Notes: generated from the sequence alone by a model not told the origin. A stretch of DNA of 64,000 nucleotides from Globodera rostochiensis (GCA_018350325.1 JAEVLN010000059.1:62001-126000), one strand, 5' to 3'. Counted from the first letter of the stretch, positions 22,721-33,051 are shown. Translations and numbers: made by a program.

Positions 22721-23410
22721 TAATGAGCAGAAATTTGATCGTTGTTCATTGATAGCATTTTCGAATTTTATTGCCCCACGGATTCGGGCGTTAGCGCCAA
22801 TTGTCTCCAAATGGAAAATTTTGTTTATGGCATTAGTTTTTGATGCTTCCCTAAAAACTTGGGTTTCTTTTAATCGTTTCTCCACTTTGTTCGGATTATC
22901 CGCCGTTGAAAATCCAAAAGATTTCTATGACAACAAAAACGCAATTTTTTGCAACGAAACGAAACAAAAATTTTTTACCCATTTAACTGAACACGAGACA
23001 AAACAACATTATTCCTATTGGGTGTTTTAATGCAAATAAGTTTAATTGTCGCTGTTTATTAAGCAGAAACATGTCTATTCTGCCATTGCAGTATTTTGCC
23101 GTCAAAACATCATATTGGCATAAAAAAGTTAATAGCTTGCATCAAGATTTAGAAGTTAAATGTTGCATTTTTGGGCACAAAACGTGGGTTTACAAGCTGT
23201 TTTTTTCAAACAATTGAGCATTTTGCTGCAGAATTTCGCTAAAAATTTAAAACAAGGTGAAGAAGGACCGGCGTTGCCGGGTAATTGAATATCTAAAAAT
23301 TTTAGCAATTACCTCAAGCAAGAGCTTAGAAACGGAAGTTGCAATGATCGCCCTTGTCCGCCGAGTATAAAACGACGAGGCTCCTTTGAAATTTATCACA
23401 ACCAGGGTGC
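22720..23410. repeat. 3' non-coding part of the F-box-like unit
   Basis: This matches the tails of units 1 and 2 (AATCAAAAATAATGAGC through GAGTATAAAACGACGAGG) with small indels, including loss of the CCTGAAAATT stretch. No coding content is evident. Confidence 0.7.
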
Positions 23411-23540
23411 CTTCTACCTTTAGTTACCTATCAGGGTTTTCTTCGACAAAAATTTCGAAGAATTCGTCTTTCATAAAAATAAACCGCCTAAAATTCATAA
23501 TTTTTAGTTTAAAAAATTGGAAAAAATTTTCACAGCGGAT

Positions 23541-23626
23541 ATGGTGCTATGACATTTCGACAATGGACACTTCGACAACAGACACTTCGACAACGACACT
23601 TCGACAACGACACTTAGACAATAAAA
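23541..23626. repeat. GACACTTCGACAAC array
   Basis: About five copies of a 14-17-bp unit GACACTTCGACAAC run in tandem, related in sequence to the array at 10.48 kb. Confidence 0.75.
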
Positions 23627-23639
23627 AATGAAATGCCAT

Positions 23640-24240
23640 AAAAAAAATTTAAAATTTTTGACAGATGCAAATTAGGGTTCAAAAGTTGGCCAAGGGGCGA
23701 GCGAACAAGAAGATACGCAAGCGATGAAAAATAAAATAAGTAACTGAAGAAATGCATCAAAGAATGTCTGAGCATTTGGGATGGAGGCCCACTTATTCTT
23801 TGTTCCGAAAGATAGTTGAACCTGGCGATCATAACATATTTATGCGAAAGAGAACTCCATTCATTCGATCTCCAATTTAATGACATTGAAAATTTTTGAT
23901 TAATAAATCCAACAATATGTTTCCTTAATGTAAGCTGTTCAAATTTGAAAATTATCCCTGTCTAGTTAATGATAGAATACTCGTCATCAGAAGAAGGAGA
24001 ATTACAGTCGCTTAACAGCAACTCATCAGGTGACGAAATGGAAAACCGAGAATTACTTCAGTTCGTCGAAGTGAGATCAACACGAGGAGCAATAGACACG
24101 GATACAAAAGGCACGGATATATCCGGACACGGATTTAAAAATTTGTATCCATGGCCATGCCTAATAAATTTGTGAGCAGAATACCAGCAAGGTCATTCTT
24201 CTTCTGGAAAACGCTCATGTCAATTAGATAAGCAATTTTT
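23640..24240. other. No clear gene; possible transposon-derived coding scraps
   Basis: An open plus-strand stretch near 23,751-23,880 (HQRMSEHLGWRPTYSLFRK) and another at 23,969 (EYSSSEEGELQSLNSNSSGD) look protein-like, but cannot be linked to a family. CGGATA-word sequence near 24,100-24,165 matches the block at 29.04 kb. Confidence 0.25.
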
Positions 24241-24244
24241 TTTC

Positions 24245-25395
24245 ACCCGAAATGAAATGGTTGTTGGGTTGTTTGGAAATTCGTCGCGCAACTGACGGAA
24301 ATGGTGCTGAAATTGTCAAACGCTTTGGCGATGATGGCAGCCAATTCCTCAAGAACCGTTTCCAGGCAAAGTGATCGGCTTCGAAATCATTGCGATAAGG
24401 TAATTTTCTTTTTAAAAAATACTAATTTTAAATTTTCAGTTTCATCGACCAACCGTCATCGAATTTGAATTTCCGGCCGAAAACAACGCTGGTGCTTCTG
24501 CGCTGGGCAAATGGTTGATTACTCCCCGCAGGGATGGTCTTCCGAAGATGCTTCAGTGTAATTTATATTTGGATGAAATGGAAGGACTCAAAAGGGTAAT
24601 TTTCTTAGAATCAGTTTGTGATTATTCCCTTCGATTTAGGCATTCGTCAATGCTTCTGAGCCGGCCAATTTCATCATTCGTACAAATTTGGGTGCCACTA
24701 AACAATTTGAGCTCAAGATTTACCGAATATATTTTGGTGTCAAACTTTTAACTCATTAATTGAATACTTTAAAATTTTTCAGGGTTCAGATATTAATGAA
24801 AAAACGGAAATAAATACAGGTATTACGCTTTCTGATGAAATTTTCAATTTTTAAATATATGCCCTCCTCCCCGTCTTAAATTGGACCATCAAAAAATGAA
24901 AAGCATCCAAATTCCCCAGCGCATCAAAAGCATTTATTACGGATCATTAAGCGATAAATTCCAAATTTCAGATTTATGACGACGTTTTGTACGAAATCTT
25001 TGCATTTTGTGGTTCTTTTAAGGTCGGACTAAAAATGGCGCTGATCAGTGATCGATTTGACAGTTAGTGATCAAGCACTTCAAATTGAACAAATGGTCGT
25101 TGGGTTGTTTGGGCATTCGCGCTAACAATGGAACGGGCGCTGAAATTGTCAAACACATTGGCGGTAAAGTCGAGCGTCAACTGCCAATTCCACAAGAGTC
25201 GCTTTCTGACAATGTTATCGGATTTAAATGCATTACCTGAGGTAATTTCTTAGCATTTAAACTTGCTGGTCTTTATATAAACTTTTAGTTACATCTACCG
25301 AAGTGTCATCGAATTTCTCCAACGCATGCGCCGACTTTTCGACTCCAACCTGACCACCCTTTTCACCAGAACAGCCTCCAATCAAAAATCATGAG
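24245..25395 (+). pseudogene. F-box-like family, further copy
   Basis: This repeats EIRRATDGN (with GCG to GTG, so NGAE becomes NGAE-like with Val), KWLITPRRDGLPKML, FIIRTNLGATK, the F-box-like [11 protein letters not shown] exon, and SVIEFLQRMRRLFD with its intron. The frame break after DRFD and the KRFGDD break are both present. The copied unit ends near 25,860, where it joins unrelated sequence. Confidence 0.55.
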
Positions 25396-25920
25396 CAGAA
25401 ATTTGATCGTTGTTCATTGACAACATTTTCGAATTTTATTGCCCCACGGATTCGGGCGTTAGCGCCAATTCTCTCCAAATGAAACCTGAAAATTTTGTTT
25501 ATGGCATTAGTTTTTGATGATTCCCTTTAAAAAACTTGGGGTTCTTTTAGTCGTTTCTCCACTTTGTTCGGATTATCCGCCGTTGAAAATCCAAAAGATT
25601 TCTATGACAACAAAAACGCAATTTTTTGCAACGAAACGAAACAAAAATTTTTTACCCATTTAACTGAACACGAGACAAAACAACATTATTCCTATTGGGT
25701 GTTTTAATGCAAATAAGTTTAATTGCCGCTGTTTATTAAGCAGAAACATGTCTATTCTGCCATTGCAGTATTTTGCCGTCAAAACATCATATTGGCATAA
25801 AAAAGTTAATAGCTTGCATCAAGATTTAGAAGTTAAATGTTGCATCTTTGGGCACAAAACATACCGCGGTATTTTTCGCTATTTTGGAAAATGGATATTT
25901 TTGAACGATTTTTGTCAATC

Positions 25921-25990
25921 TCGACCAGGATGGTGTAGTGGTGAGGCTGTTGGGTAGTTAGGTTGGGGTTCGGACCCGCATCGGGAAAAG
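25921..25990 (+). repeat. tRNA-like sequence (SINE head?)
   Basis: GGATGGTGTAGTGG (A-box-like) is followed by GGGGTTCGGACCCGC (B-box/T-arm-like) at tRNA-like spacing. Stems are incomplete. The copy interrupts the end of an F-box-like unit. Confidence 0.45.
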
Positions 25991-25999
25991 TTTTTTTCC

Positions 26000-26915
26000 T
26001 ACTTTCTGTGAGCATCTATTGTTGGGAAATAATTTCTAAAAATTTTAAAATATATTTTTGATTTTTAGCAAAATTGGGTGAATTTTTAAAAAAAATGCAG
26101 AATAATTAGGATTTTTTATTTGATGTGATGTTTTCTCCTTTTTCAAAAATTTAAAAGTTAGTCGGAATTTTAATGGATGATGCATTGGACAAAGTGTTCA
26201 ATCACTTGCTAGTGATGCTCGAGAATCGGGGGCCGGATGGTTGGTTTGAGAAAAAAACCATAGGGGGGCTCTTTTCTTTTACAAAATTAATAATTTTGGG
26301 CAACTTTTCTTAACAAATTCCCTCTAAAATTTCAAAAATTTTCTCAGCTGCGCCTATCGGCACCACGGACCTGCCCTCACTTCTTCTGATGCTGCTTTAC
26401 TGTTACTCCAGGGTCATACGTCACCACCCTGTTCCAATTGTCTTTACCCAATCTGAGGTTTTGCTTACTTTGTTTATTTATTTTAAATCGTCCTCATTAA
26501 TTTTGGTACATAAAACCAACTTTGTCGTCGTTTTGTGGGCTTAAAAATGTGCGCGAACTGAAAATGGGTGCGGTGGGGCCATTCGTCCCGCCGCGCTTTC
26601 CTATCCTTTTTTTTGAATAGATATTTTGCCGTGGCAATTGTTCTAGAAACAAGCAGACTTCACATAATCTTCTAACAGACGATCATTAACCACCAGGCTT
26701 TCGAGTCACATGGGCTAAATTAAATGTTGACGATCGCCAGAGATCTCCGAATTGGTCCCAAATTACGATAATTGGCCACCTTACCCCCCATTTATCGCTT
26801 TAATTATACATTATTGACTCAGCGCTTTGTCAGTTGATTGATGGTGTCTCGACGGAATCGGGGCACATCTGAATGTAAAAAAGTGACTAATTTCTATGTT
26901 ACGCCAATGCAAACA
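26000..26915. other. No gene recognised; degenerate hairpin core at 26,347
   Basis: AT-rich spacer with one degenerate member of the GC-rich hairpin family (TGCGCCTATCGGCACCAC). No coding evidence that I would defend. Confidence 0.35.
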
Positions 26916-26923
26916 GTTTAAAG

Positions 26924-26993
26924 TAGGGTTGGGACCCCGATCCCCGTCCTCGACCCCGCAATTCTTAACCCCGACGTCGGGGTCCCAAACTTA
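26924..26993. mobile_element. 70-bp hAT-like MITE, word CCCCGA
   Basis: Termini TAGGGTTGGGACCCC and GGGGTCCCAAACTTA are inverted. It is flanked by an exact 8-bp duplication, GTTTAAAG (26,916-26,923 and 26,994-27,001). This is the smallest clear member of the family here. Confidence 0.85.
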
Positions 26994-27598
26994 GTTTAAA
27001 GCCACAAAATTGTGGAATGTCCCGGATGCTGATCTTTTTACACAAGATTTTCTAACGAAATGCTTGTGTTTTTGGTGTAATAAGAAAATCTTTGTTAAAT
27101 TTAATAAAATATTCAAACCCAACAAAATTTACTGAAATGGAGACAATATAAAATTAATTGATATATTTTGTTGATTGATGAAGACAGGGAGAGAGTACCC
27201 CTCTGGGGATATACATATGTGCTCGTGCTCCGTTAAAAAGGGATCGAATTAAAGAGATGGGGGGATGGGGAATGCCCACAGTGGGACAAATTTGAGTTGT
27301 CCTATCAGAAACGAGAAAAGGGAGTCGAGCCATCCCCCGAGGGGCCGTCGTTGTGGTTTGGCCGAACTCCAACCCCAAACTCCAACTACCTACTGGGGGC
27401 TAATCCATTTATTTTTGCCCAAATCTCCCACGCAGGAAAGGGGAGAAGCGTCTTTCCCCTCCCCCTACCCCTCTTCTCTCCCCCCCCCCCGAGGGGAGAA
27501 GCTTGAATCTTCCCTCTGGAAGCTGGCACATTCATGATTTGCCGGCAGAGGTTTTCTGCTGCTTCGTCGGCTTGCGTTTCTGATGATTTTCCTTTGCT

Positions 27599-27832
27599 GG
27601 CAGCCCCCTCCCCTCCAGCAGAATGGCTGTCCTTTCTGCTGGGGGCAGGGGTCCGCAGCCGCCCCCTCCCCTCCAGCGGAATGGCTAGCCATTCTGCTGA
27701 GGGCAGGGGTCCGCCAGCCGCCCCCTCCCCTCCAGCGGAATGGCTGGCCATTCTGCTGGGGGCAGGGGTCCGCCAGCCGCCCCCTCCCCTCCAGCGGAAT
27801 GGCTAGCCATTCTGCTGGGGGTAGGGGTCCGC
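27599..27832. repeat. Array of four about 60-bp hairpin units
   Basis: Four tandem units each contain CCCCTCCCCTCC, a near-perfect palindrome centred on GGCTAGCC or GGCTGGCC (arms AGCGGAAT and ATTCTGCT), and GGGGCAGGGG. Each unit can fold into a long GC-rich hairpin. Open frames through the array on both strands are repeat artefacts, although a minus-strand frame flanking it (SETQADEAAENLCRQIMN near 27,560) looks protein-like. Confidence 0.85.
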
Positions 27833-28063
27833 TGCGCGATTTGGCTTTATCTTTGGGATTTCGGCCTTGCTTATGCAATTTTCCTGTTTAGAACTCTTTT
27901 CTGCGGTTTTTCCCACCCCAATTTGCTTTAATTCCCTGCTCAGCGACCTGTTCAGCGTGAACGTTTTTCCGCCAGGGGCCTGGGCTGGCGTGACCATTTG
28001 GTAGCCTTAACTTAGTTGGGGTTTTTTTATTTTTTTATTTGGGATACTTTTGTGGTTCTGATT

Positions 28064-28277
28064 CGGTGCCGGCTGCTGACTTCATGCGGTTCAGGAGTTT
28101 AGCGTCGACTTTCTTCATGAAGGAATTCGCCGCCAACTCAGAGTTTCTGCGGGCGAAGTCTGTGTTGATTGAGCCCGCAGTGTTGCGTCGCAATGGAGTC
28201 CGCTGTGTGAGGACCGTACAGCGGCCCGGTGAAGGAGTGATCACCCTCCCTGGCGCCGTTCATTTCGGCTTCTCCAC
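28064..28277 (+). pseudogene. JmjC-domain exon (KDM4-like), copy 1
   Basis: The frame encodes RFRSLASTFFMKEFAANSEF, then LRAKSVLIEPAVLRRNGV, then VQRPGEGVITLPGAVHFGF, and ends at a GTGAGTCC donor. This matches the C-terminal half of a JmjC demethylase core, including the third iron-binding His (GAVHFGF). JmjC enzymes remove methyl groups from histone lysines using Fe(II) and 2-oxoglutarate. The exons for the HxD pair are not seen nearby, so this is an isolated exon. It sits directly upstream of a small secreted-protein gene and is copied with it. Confidence 0.55.
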
Positions 28278-28519
28278 TGTGAGTCCGTGGGGTCGTCGTC
28301 GGGCTGGGGTGTGGAAGGCCAAATTTCCTTCTTCCGGTCCTTTCCTTCCTTCTGTGTGAGTGGCAGTCCTTTAGGGCGTGAAATTGGGAAGGATGGGTTG
28401 GTGAAAAGCCGTTCGTTTTCTTTTTTAATTAGATCAGTTATTTCGGATCAAATTGTGCGTCGGCGTCTGATCGCGCTTTGTTCCTTTGATTGATAGCTTA
28501 ATGATTAAAGGAGAAATAG

Positions 28520-28527
28520 TATAAATA
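28520..28527 (+). promoter_or_regulatory. TATA box before secreted-protein gene 1
   Basis: TATAAATA lies 85 bp upstream of the chosen start and is conserved in all three copies, within AGGAGAAATAGTATAAATA. A CTCATCAG splice-acceptor-like site abuts the ATG, which could be a trans-splice site. Confidence 0.45.
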
Positions 28528-28604
28528 GTGAACGAAAGTCATTGCTAACAACAAGACAATGTTCTTCATAATCGTCCCCCTCCCCCGACCCTTTTGCTCA
28601 TCAG

Positions 28605-28982
28605 ATGCTGCAAATGTTGACGGCACGTCTTCTTTTTTTATTTCTGTTGAGCACTTTTGCTGAGGGAACAAAAATGCGCAAACTGCCTAAACAAAACCCA
28701 AACTTCAAAGACAACCCGCAAGGCAACAAAGATGTCAACTTCCTAATGGACCCGTACTTCAAGGACATCCCACAAAGCAACAAAGATGACTCCTTCGAAC
28801 AAGACCCGTACTTTGAGGATAAGCCGCAAAGCAACGAAGATGAACGTTTCCGCGAGGCCGAGGAAAGGCTGCAGAAGCGCTACCAAAAGAAGGAACTCAA
28901 TGAGTTAAGCGAACTTGAGGAACTGCTCAAACGAACACAATTTCTCTTTCGACAAAAATTTCGAAGAATTCGTCTTTCATAA
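28605..28982 (+). CDS. Small secreted repeat protein 1 (effector-like), 3' end replaced
   Basis: The product is 125 residues. Residues 1-20 are a strong signal peptide (hydrophobic core LLFLFLLSTFA). Residues 31-84 are three 18-residue repeats of the form DPYFKDIPQSNKDDSFEQ. Residues 85-110 are a charged helix (EAEERLQKRYQKKEL). The start chosen is the ATG right after CTCATCAG, because it gives the signal peptide. At residue 110 (LLKR) the other two copies show a G|GTACAT donor. Here the sequence switches at exactly that point to a segment also found at 31,727, adding 15 unrelated residues. No family recognised; a secreted, low-cysteine, repeat-bearing protein fits a nematode effector, but that is inference. 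Confidence 0.6.
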   Translation: MLQMLTARLLFLFLLSTFAEGTKMRKLPKQNPNFKDNPQGNKDVNFLMDPYFKDIPQSNKDDSFEQDPYFEDKPQSNEDERFREAEERLQKRYQKKELNELSELEELLKRTQFLFRQKFRRIRLS

Positions 28983-29040
28983 AAACAAACCGCCTAAAAT
29001 TCATAATTTTTTAGTTTAAAAAATTGGAAAAAAATTTTCA

Positions 29041-29175
29041 CAGCGGATATTGCGGATATCCGCGGATTGGATACGGAAATGAATTTCGAAAAAATGAGAC
29101 GGATACAAATAGACACGGATACAAAAGGCACGGATATATCCGGACACGGATTTAAAAATTTGTATCCATGGACAT
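29041..29175. repeat. CGGATA word repeat
   Basis: Dense GCGGATATCCGCGG and CGGATAC words, ending ATCCATGGACATGCCT. Related blocks lie at 24.10 and 31.84 kb. No clean target duplication found. Confidence 0.5.
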
Positions 29176-29811
29176 GCCTGAGGAGAAGGGAGTGAATAAA
29201 AACAAAGGTTTGATAATATGTATAACCTAAATATTAATAAAAACAATAAGCCAAAAAACCGGACCCGTCCCTGGTTAACGGTTTTGGCGGTTTTCGACAC
29301 CCGTTAAGTGTTCTGATTCCCGTCTTTGATTTCGACCGGTTAGCGGTCTTACCAAAATTTCAAAAACAAATTTGTAGTTGTGCTAAACCATTCACTTCAC
29401 TTTGCTTCGATCATTTCTTTTGCTTCTGTTTCTTTGTCAAAATGGAAAGTCCTGGCGAAGGGGTCAAGATTGTCCCCTTATCGCCGTGTTTGTTGTGGCG
29501 TCGATGGGCGGCGAGTTTGTTTTTGTTTTCCTATCGCCGCCAAATACCCCCTCCCCCCAATTTAGTCCATTTCCATTCATTTAGCTTTTTCTATCCACAC
29601 AATTTCCATTTAATCCATCCAATCGTCCCAATTTGTCTTTTCCATCCAATCGTCTCTGTCTTTTCCATCCAATCGTCCCAATTTCTGTTCAGCGTGAACG
29701 TTTTTCCGCCAGGGGCCTGGGCTGGCGTGACCATTTGGTAGCCTTAACTTTGTTGGGGTTTTTTATTTTTTTATTTGGGATACTTTTGTGGTTCTGAAGG
29801 TATTCGGTGCC

Positions 29812-30019
29812 GGCTGCTGACTTCATGCGGTTCAGGAGTTTGGCGTCGACTTTCTTCATGAAGGAATTCGCCGCCAACTCAGAGTTTCTGCGGGCGAAGT
29901 CTGTGCTGATTGAGCCCGCAGTGTTGCGTCGCAATGGAGTCCGCTGTGTGAGGACCGTACATCGGCCCGGTGAAGGAGTGATCACCCTCCCTGGCGCCGT
30001 TCACTTCGGCTTCTCCACT
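29812..30019 (+). pseudogene. JmjC-domain exon (KDM4-like), copy 2
   Basis: This is the same exon as at 28,064 with a few substitutions (VHRPGE in place of VQRPGE). The GTGAGT donor is retained. It again precedes a secreted-protein gene. Confidence 0.55.
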
Positions 30020-30257
30020 GTGAGTCGGTGGGGTCGTCGTCCGGCTGGGGTGTGCCAAATTTCCTTCTTCCGGTTCTTTCCTTCCTTCTGTGTGAGTGGC
30101 AGACCTTTAGGGCGTGAAATTGGGAAGGATGGGTTGGGGGAAAGCCGTTCGTTTTCTTTTTTAATTAGATCAGTTATTTCCGATCAAATTGTGCGTCGAC
30201 GTCTGATCGCGCTTTGTTCCTTTGTTTGATAGCTTAATTTGATTAAAGGAGAAATAG

Positions 30258-30265
30258 TATAAATA
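30258..30265 (+). promoter_or_regulatory. TATA box before secreted-protein gene 2
   Basis: TATAAATA at the same relative position as in copy 1, 85 bp before the ATG. Confidence 0.45.
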
Positions 30266-30342
30266 TTGAACGAAAGTCATTGCTAACAACAAGACAATGT
30301 ACTTCATAATCGTCCCCCTCCCCCGACCCTTTTGCTCATCAG

Positions 30343-30777
30343 ATGCTGCAAATGTTGACGGCACGTCTTCTTTTTTTATTTCTGTTGAGCACTTTTGCTG
30401 AGGGAACAAAAATGCGCAAACTGCCTAAACAAAACCCAAACTTCAAAGACAACCCGCAAGGCAACAAAGATGTCAACTTCCTAATGGACCCGTACTTCAA
30501 GGACATCCCACAAAGCAACAAAGATGACTCCTTCGAACAAGACCCGTACTTTGAGGATAAGCCGCAAAGCAACGAAGATGAACGTATTCGCGAGGCCGAG
30601 GAAAGGCTGCAGAAGCGCTACCAAAAGAAGGAACTCAAAGAGTTAAGCGAACTTGAGGAACTGCTCAAACGGTACATTTACCAACAAACAAATCATTTTT
30701 CTTTGTTTGTTTTTGACCGTAGAGTGCAAAGTGCTACGGTAACACTTTTGACGGGAATTGTCTTACTAAAAGAGTAG
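30343..30777 (+). CDS. Small secreted repeat protein 2 (effector-like)
   Basis: Signal peptide and three 18-residue repeats as in copy 1, with ERIREAEE where copy 1 has ERFREAEE. After LLKR the sequence G|GTACATTTACC could be a splice donor. The open frame also continues 34 residues (YIYQQTNHFSLFVF...) to a stop at 30,777. If the donor is used, later exons are not visible before the duplicated segment ends. Exon 1 is well supported; the 3' end is uncertain. Confidence 0.6.
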   Translation: MLQMLTARLLFLFLLSTFAEGTKMRKLPKQNPNFKDNPQGNKDVNFLMDPYFKDIPQSNKDDSFEQDPYFEDKPQSNEDERIREAEERLQKRYQKKELKELSELEELLKRYIYQQTNHFSLFVFDRRVQSATVTLLTGIVLLKE

Positions 30778-30918
30778 TTTTCGATTTGTCTACGAGTTTC
30801 CAAAAAATTCTCAAAAATATAAATTTTTTTCTTTTTGGATCGGAATGAATTGACGTGGGTTTGGGAAAATTAATCAAATTGCGGTCAAAAAAACCGGGGC
30901 TAATGGTCAAATGTTTTT

Positions 30919-31125
30919 TTGGTCGGTGGTGCATATAAACATTCCGCCCAATCCCCCCAAACATTTAACCGACTCACTGTAAGGCTAATTGACAAAAAGT
31001 GGGCATGGGTGGGCACAGACATTGACGAAAATTGGGCACCAATTGAACAACGGACGCGGAAAATACTCATAAAATGGGGCACAACCACAACAAGCACACT
31101 CTTTTTGTATAAAAAAAGCATTTAA
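30919..31125 (+). other. Open stretch, unrecognised
   Basis: LIDKKWAWVGTDIDENWAP and QRTRKILIKWG look protein-like, but no family, start or splice structure can be assigned. The front of this stretch recurs at 32,84x-32,93x, where it is cut short. Confidence 0.2.
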
Positions 31126-31232
31126 ATTCAGAACTTTAAATTTCAAAATTTGGATTTGTTTCAGAAAAATGAATCGCCCCAAAGAATTTGTTTTATTTCC
31201 TGTTTATCCATTTTCTCAAGCTGCTTACATAC

Positions 31233-31372
31233 CAGGGCTGCGTCGAAAGAAAAATTTTATCTAAATCGAAATTGACTTCAAAATCGAAATTTTTTATTTC
31301 GGTTTTCGATATCGAAACGAAAGAAAAAGCTCGAAATTATCGAAATCGAAAGACTTTTCAAACAAAAAAGCA
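31233..31372. repeat. CAGGGCTG-headed TCGAAA word repeat
   Basis: It begins CAGGGCTGCGTCGAAAG and repeats TCGAAATT/ATCGAAA words. The right terminus is not recognisable. Confidence 0.5.
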
Positions 31373-31617
31373 TCGTTTTTTTTCAGTTTGCCCTTATGAA
31401 ATGACTTTTTTATTTAATATATTTTTTATTACATGGAGGGAGGTCAAGTGCTGCCAATATTGTGTAGACTAGAGTCCGGCAAAAAATATGCAGGGCAGGA
31501 TTCCCGCGCGGAAACGAGAAATTTTAAAATAATGGTCGAGATTCGTAGCTATTATTTCAAGAAAATTTAGAAAAACCGTCGCCAAAAATTTAGTGTTAAC
31601 TTTCAAAAAATTGTCGA

Positions 31618-31690
31618 CGATGAGGAGAGGATTCGAACCTACACAACTCATTTTTGGTGACGGGAACACTGACCAATACGCCACCAACCA
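31618..31690 (-). repeat. tRNA-like sequence (SINE head?)
   Basis: On the minus strand TGGCGTATTGGTCAGTG resembles an A box and GTAGGTTCGAATCCTC a B box, with tRNA-like spacing. It is duplicated at 33,052-33,122 as part of a larger copy. Confidence 0.45.
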
Positions 31691-32177
31691 AAGTTGACTA
31701 AATACAAAAAATTTTAGACATCTCAAACACAATTTCTCTTTCGACAAAAATTTCGAAGAATTCGTCTTTCATAAAAACAAACCGCCTAAAATTCATAATT
31801 TTTTAGTTTAAAAAATTGGAAAAAAATTTCACAGCGGATATTGCGGATATCCGCGGATTGGATACGGAAATGAATTTCGAAAAAATGAGACGGATACAAA
31901 TAGACACGGATACAAAAGGCACGGCTTCTCCACTGTGAGTCCGTGGGGTCGTCGTCCGGCTGGGGTGTGGAAGGCCAAATTTCCTTCTTCCGGTCCTTTC
32001 CTTCCTTCTGTGTGAGTGGCAGTCCTTTAGGGCGTGAAATTGGGAAGGATGGGTTGGTGAAAAGCCGTTCGTTTTCTTTTTTAATTAGATCAGTTATTTC
32101 GGATCAAATTGTGCGTCGGCGTCTGATCGCGCTTTGTTCCTTTGATTGATAGCTTAATTTGATTAAAGGAGAAATAG

Positions 32178-32185
32178 TATAAATA
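32178..32185 (+). promoter_or_regulatory. TATA box before secreted-protein gene 3
   Basis: TATAAATA, same context and 85-bp spacing as copies 1 and 2. Confidence 0.45.
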
Positions 32186-32262
32186 GTGAACGAAAGTCAT
32201 TGCTAACAACAAGACAATGTTCTTCATAATCGTCCCCCTCCCCCGACCCTTTTGCTCATTAG

Positions 32263-32697
32263 ATGCTGCAAATGTTGACGGCACGTCTTCTTTTTTTATT
32301 TCTGTTGAGCACTTTTGCTGAGGGAACAAAAATGTGCAAACTGCCTAAACAAAACCCAAACTTCAAAGACAACCCGCAAGGCAACAAAGATGTCAACTTC
32401 CTGATGGACCCGTACTTCAAGGACATCCCACAAAGCAACAAAGATGACTCCTTCGAACAAGACCCGTACTTTGAGGATAAGCCGCAAAGCAAACAAGATG
32501 AACGTTTCCGCGAGGCCGATGAAAGGCTGCAGAAGCGCTACCAAAAGAAGGAACTCAAAGAGTTAAGCGAACTTGAGGAACTGCTCAAACGGTACATTTA
32601 CCAACAAACAAAACATTTTTCTTTGTTTGTTTTTGACCGTAGAGTGCAAAGTGCTACGGTAACACTTTTGACGGGAATTTTCTTACTAAAAGAGTAG
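32263..32697 (+). CDS. Small secreted repeat protein 3 (effector-like)
   Basis: The third copy has the same signal peptide and three 18-residue repeats. Differences include KMCKL for KMRKL (a new cysteine just after the signal peptide), SKQDER for SNEDER, and ADERLQ for AEERLQ. All changes keep the frame, which suggests the copies are, or recently were, under coding constraint. The G|GTACAT donor-like site after LLKR is present. Upstream, only the tail of the JmjC exon remains (joined at 31,923). Confidence 0.6.
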   Translation: MLQMLTARLLFLFLLSTFAEGTKMCKLPKQNPNFKDNPQGNKDVNFLMDPYFKDIPQSNKDDSFEQDPYFEDKPQSKQDERFREADERLQKRYQKKELKELSELEELLKRYIYQQTKHFSLFVFDRRVQSATVTLLTGIFLLKE

Positions 32698-33051
32698 TTT
32701 TCGATTTGTCTACGAGTTTCCAAAAAATTCTCAAAAATATAAATTTTTTTCTTTTTGGATCGGAATGTATTGACGTGGGTTTGGGAAAATTAATCAAATT
32801 CCGGTCAAAAAAACCGGGGCTAATGGTCAAATGTTTTTTTGGTCGGTGGTGCATATAAACATTCCGCCCATCCCCCAAACATTTAACCGACTCACTGGTA
32901 AGGCTAATTGACAAAAAGTGGGCATGGGTGGGCTTCCCGCGCGGAAACGTGAAATTTTAAAATAATGGTCGAGATTCGTAGCTATAATTTCAAGAAAATT
33001 TAGAAAAACCGTCGCCAAAAATTTAGTGTAAACTTTCAAAAAATTGTCGAC

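Noticed and set aside
27386..27891. Overlapping ORFs of 90-137 residues on both strands at the hairpin array
   Set aside because: They follow the 60-bp GC-rich repeat in multiple frames; coding is unlikely across the array itself.
28035..28244. Minus-strand ORF overlapping the JmjC exon
   Set aside because: The plus-strand frame matches JmjC and ends at a GTGAGT donor; the minus frame is a shadow of it.
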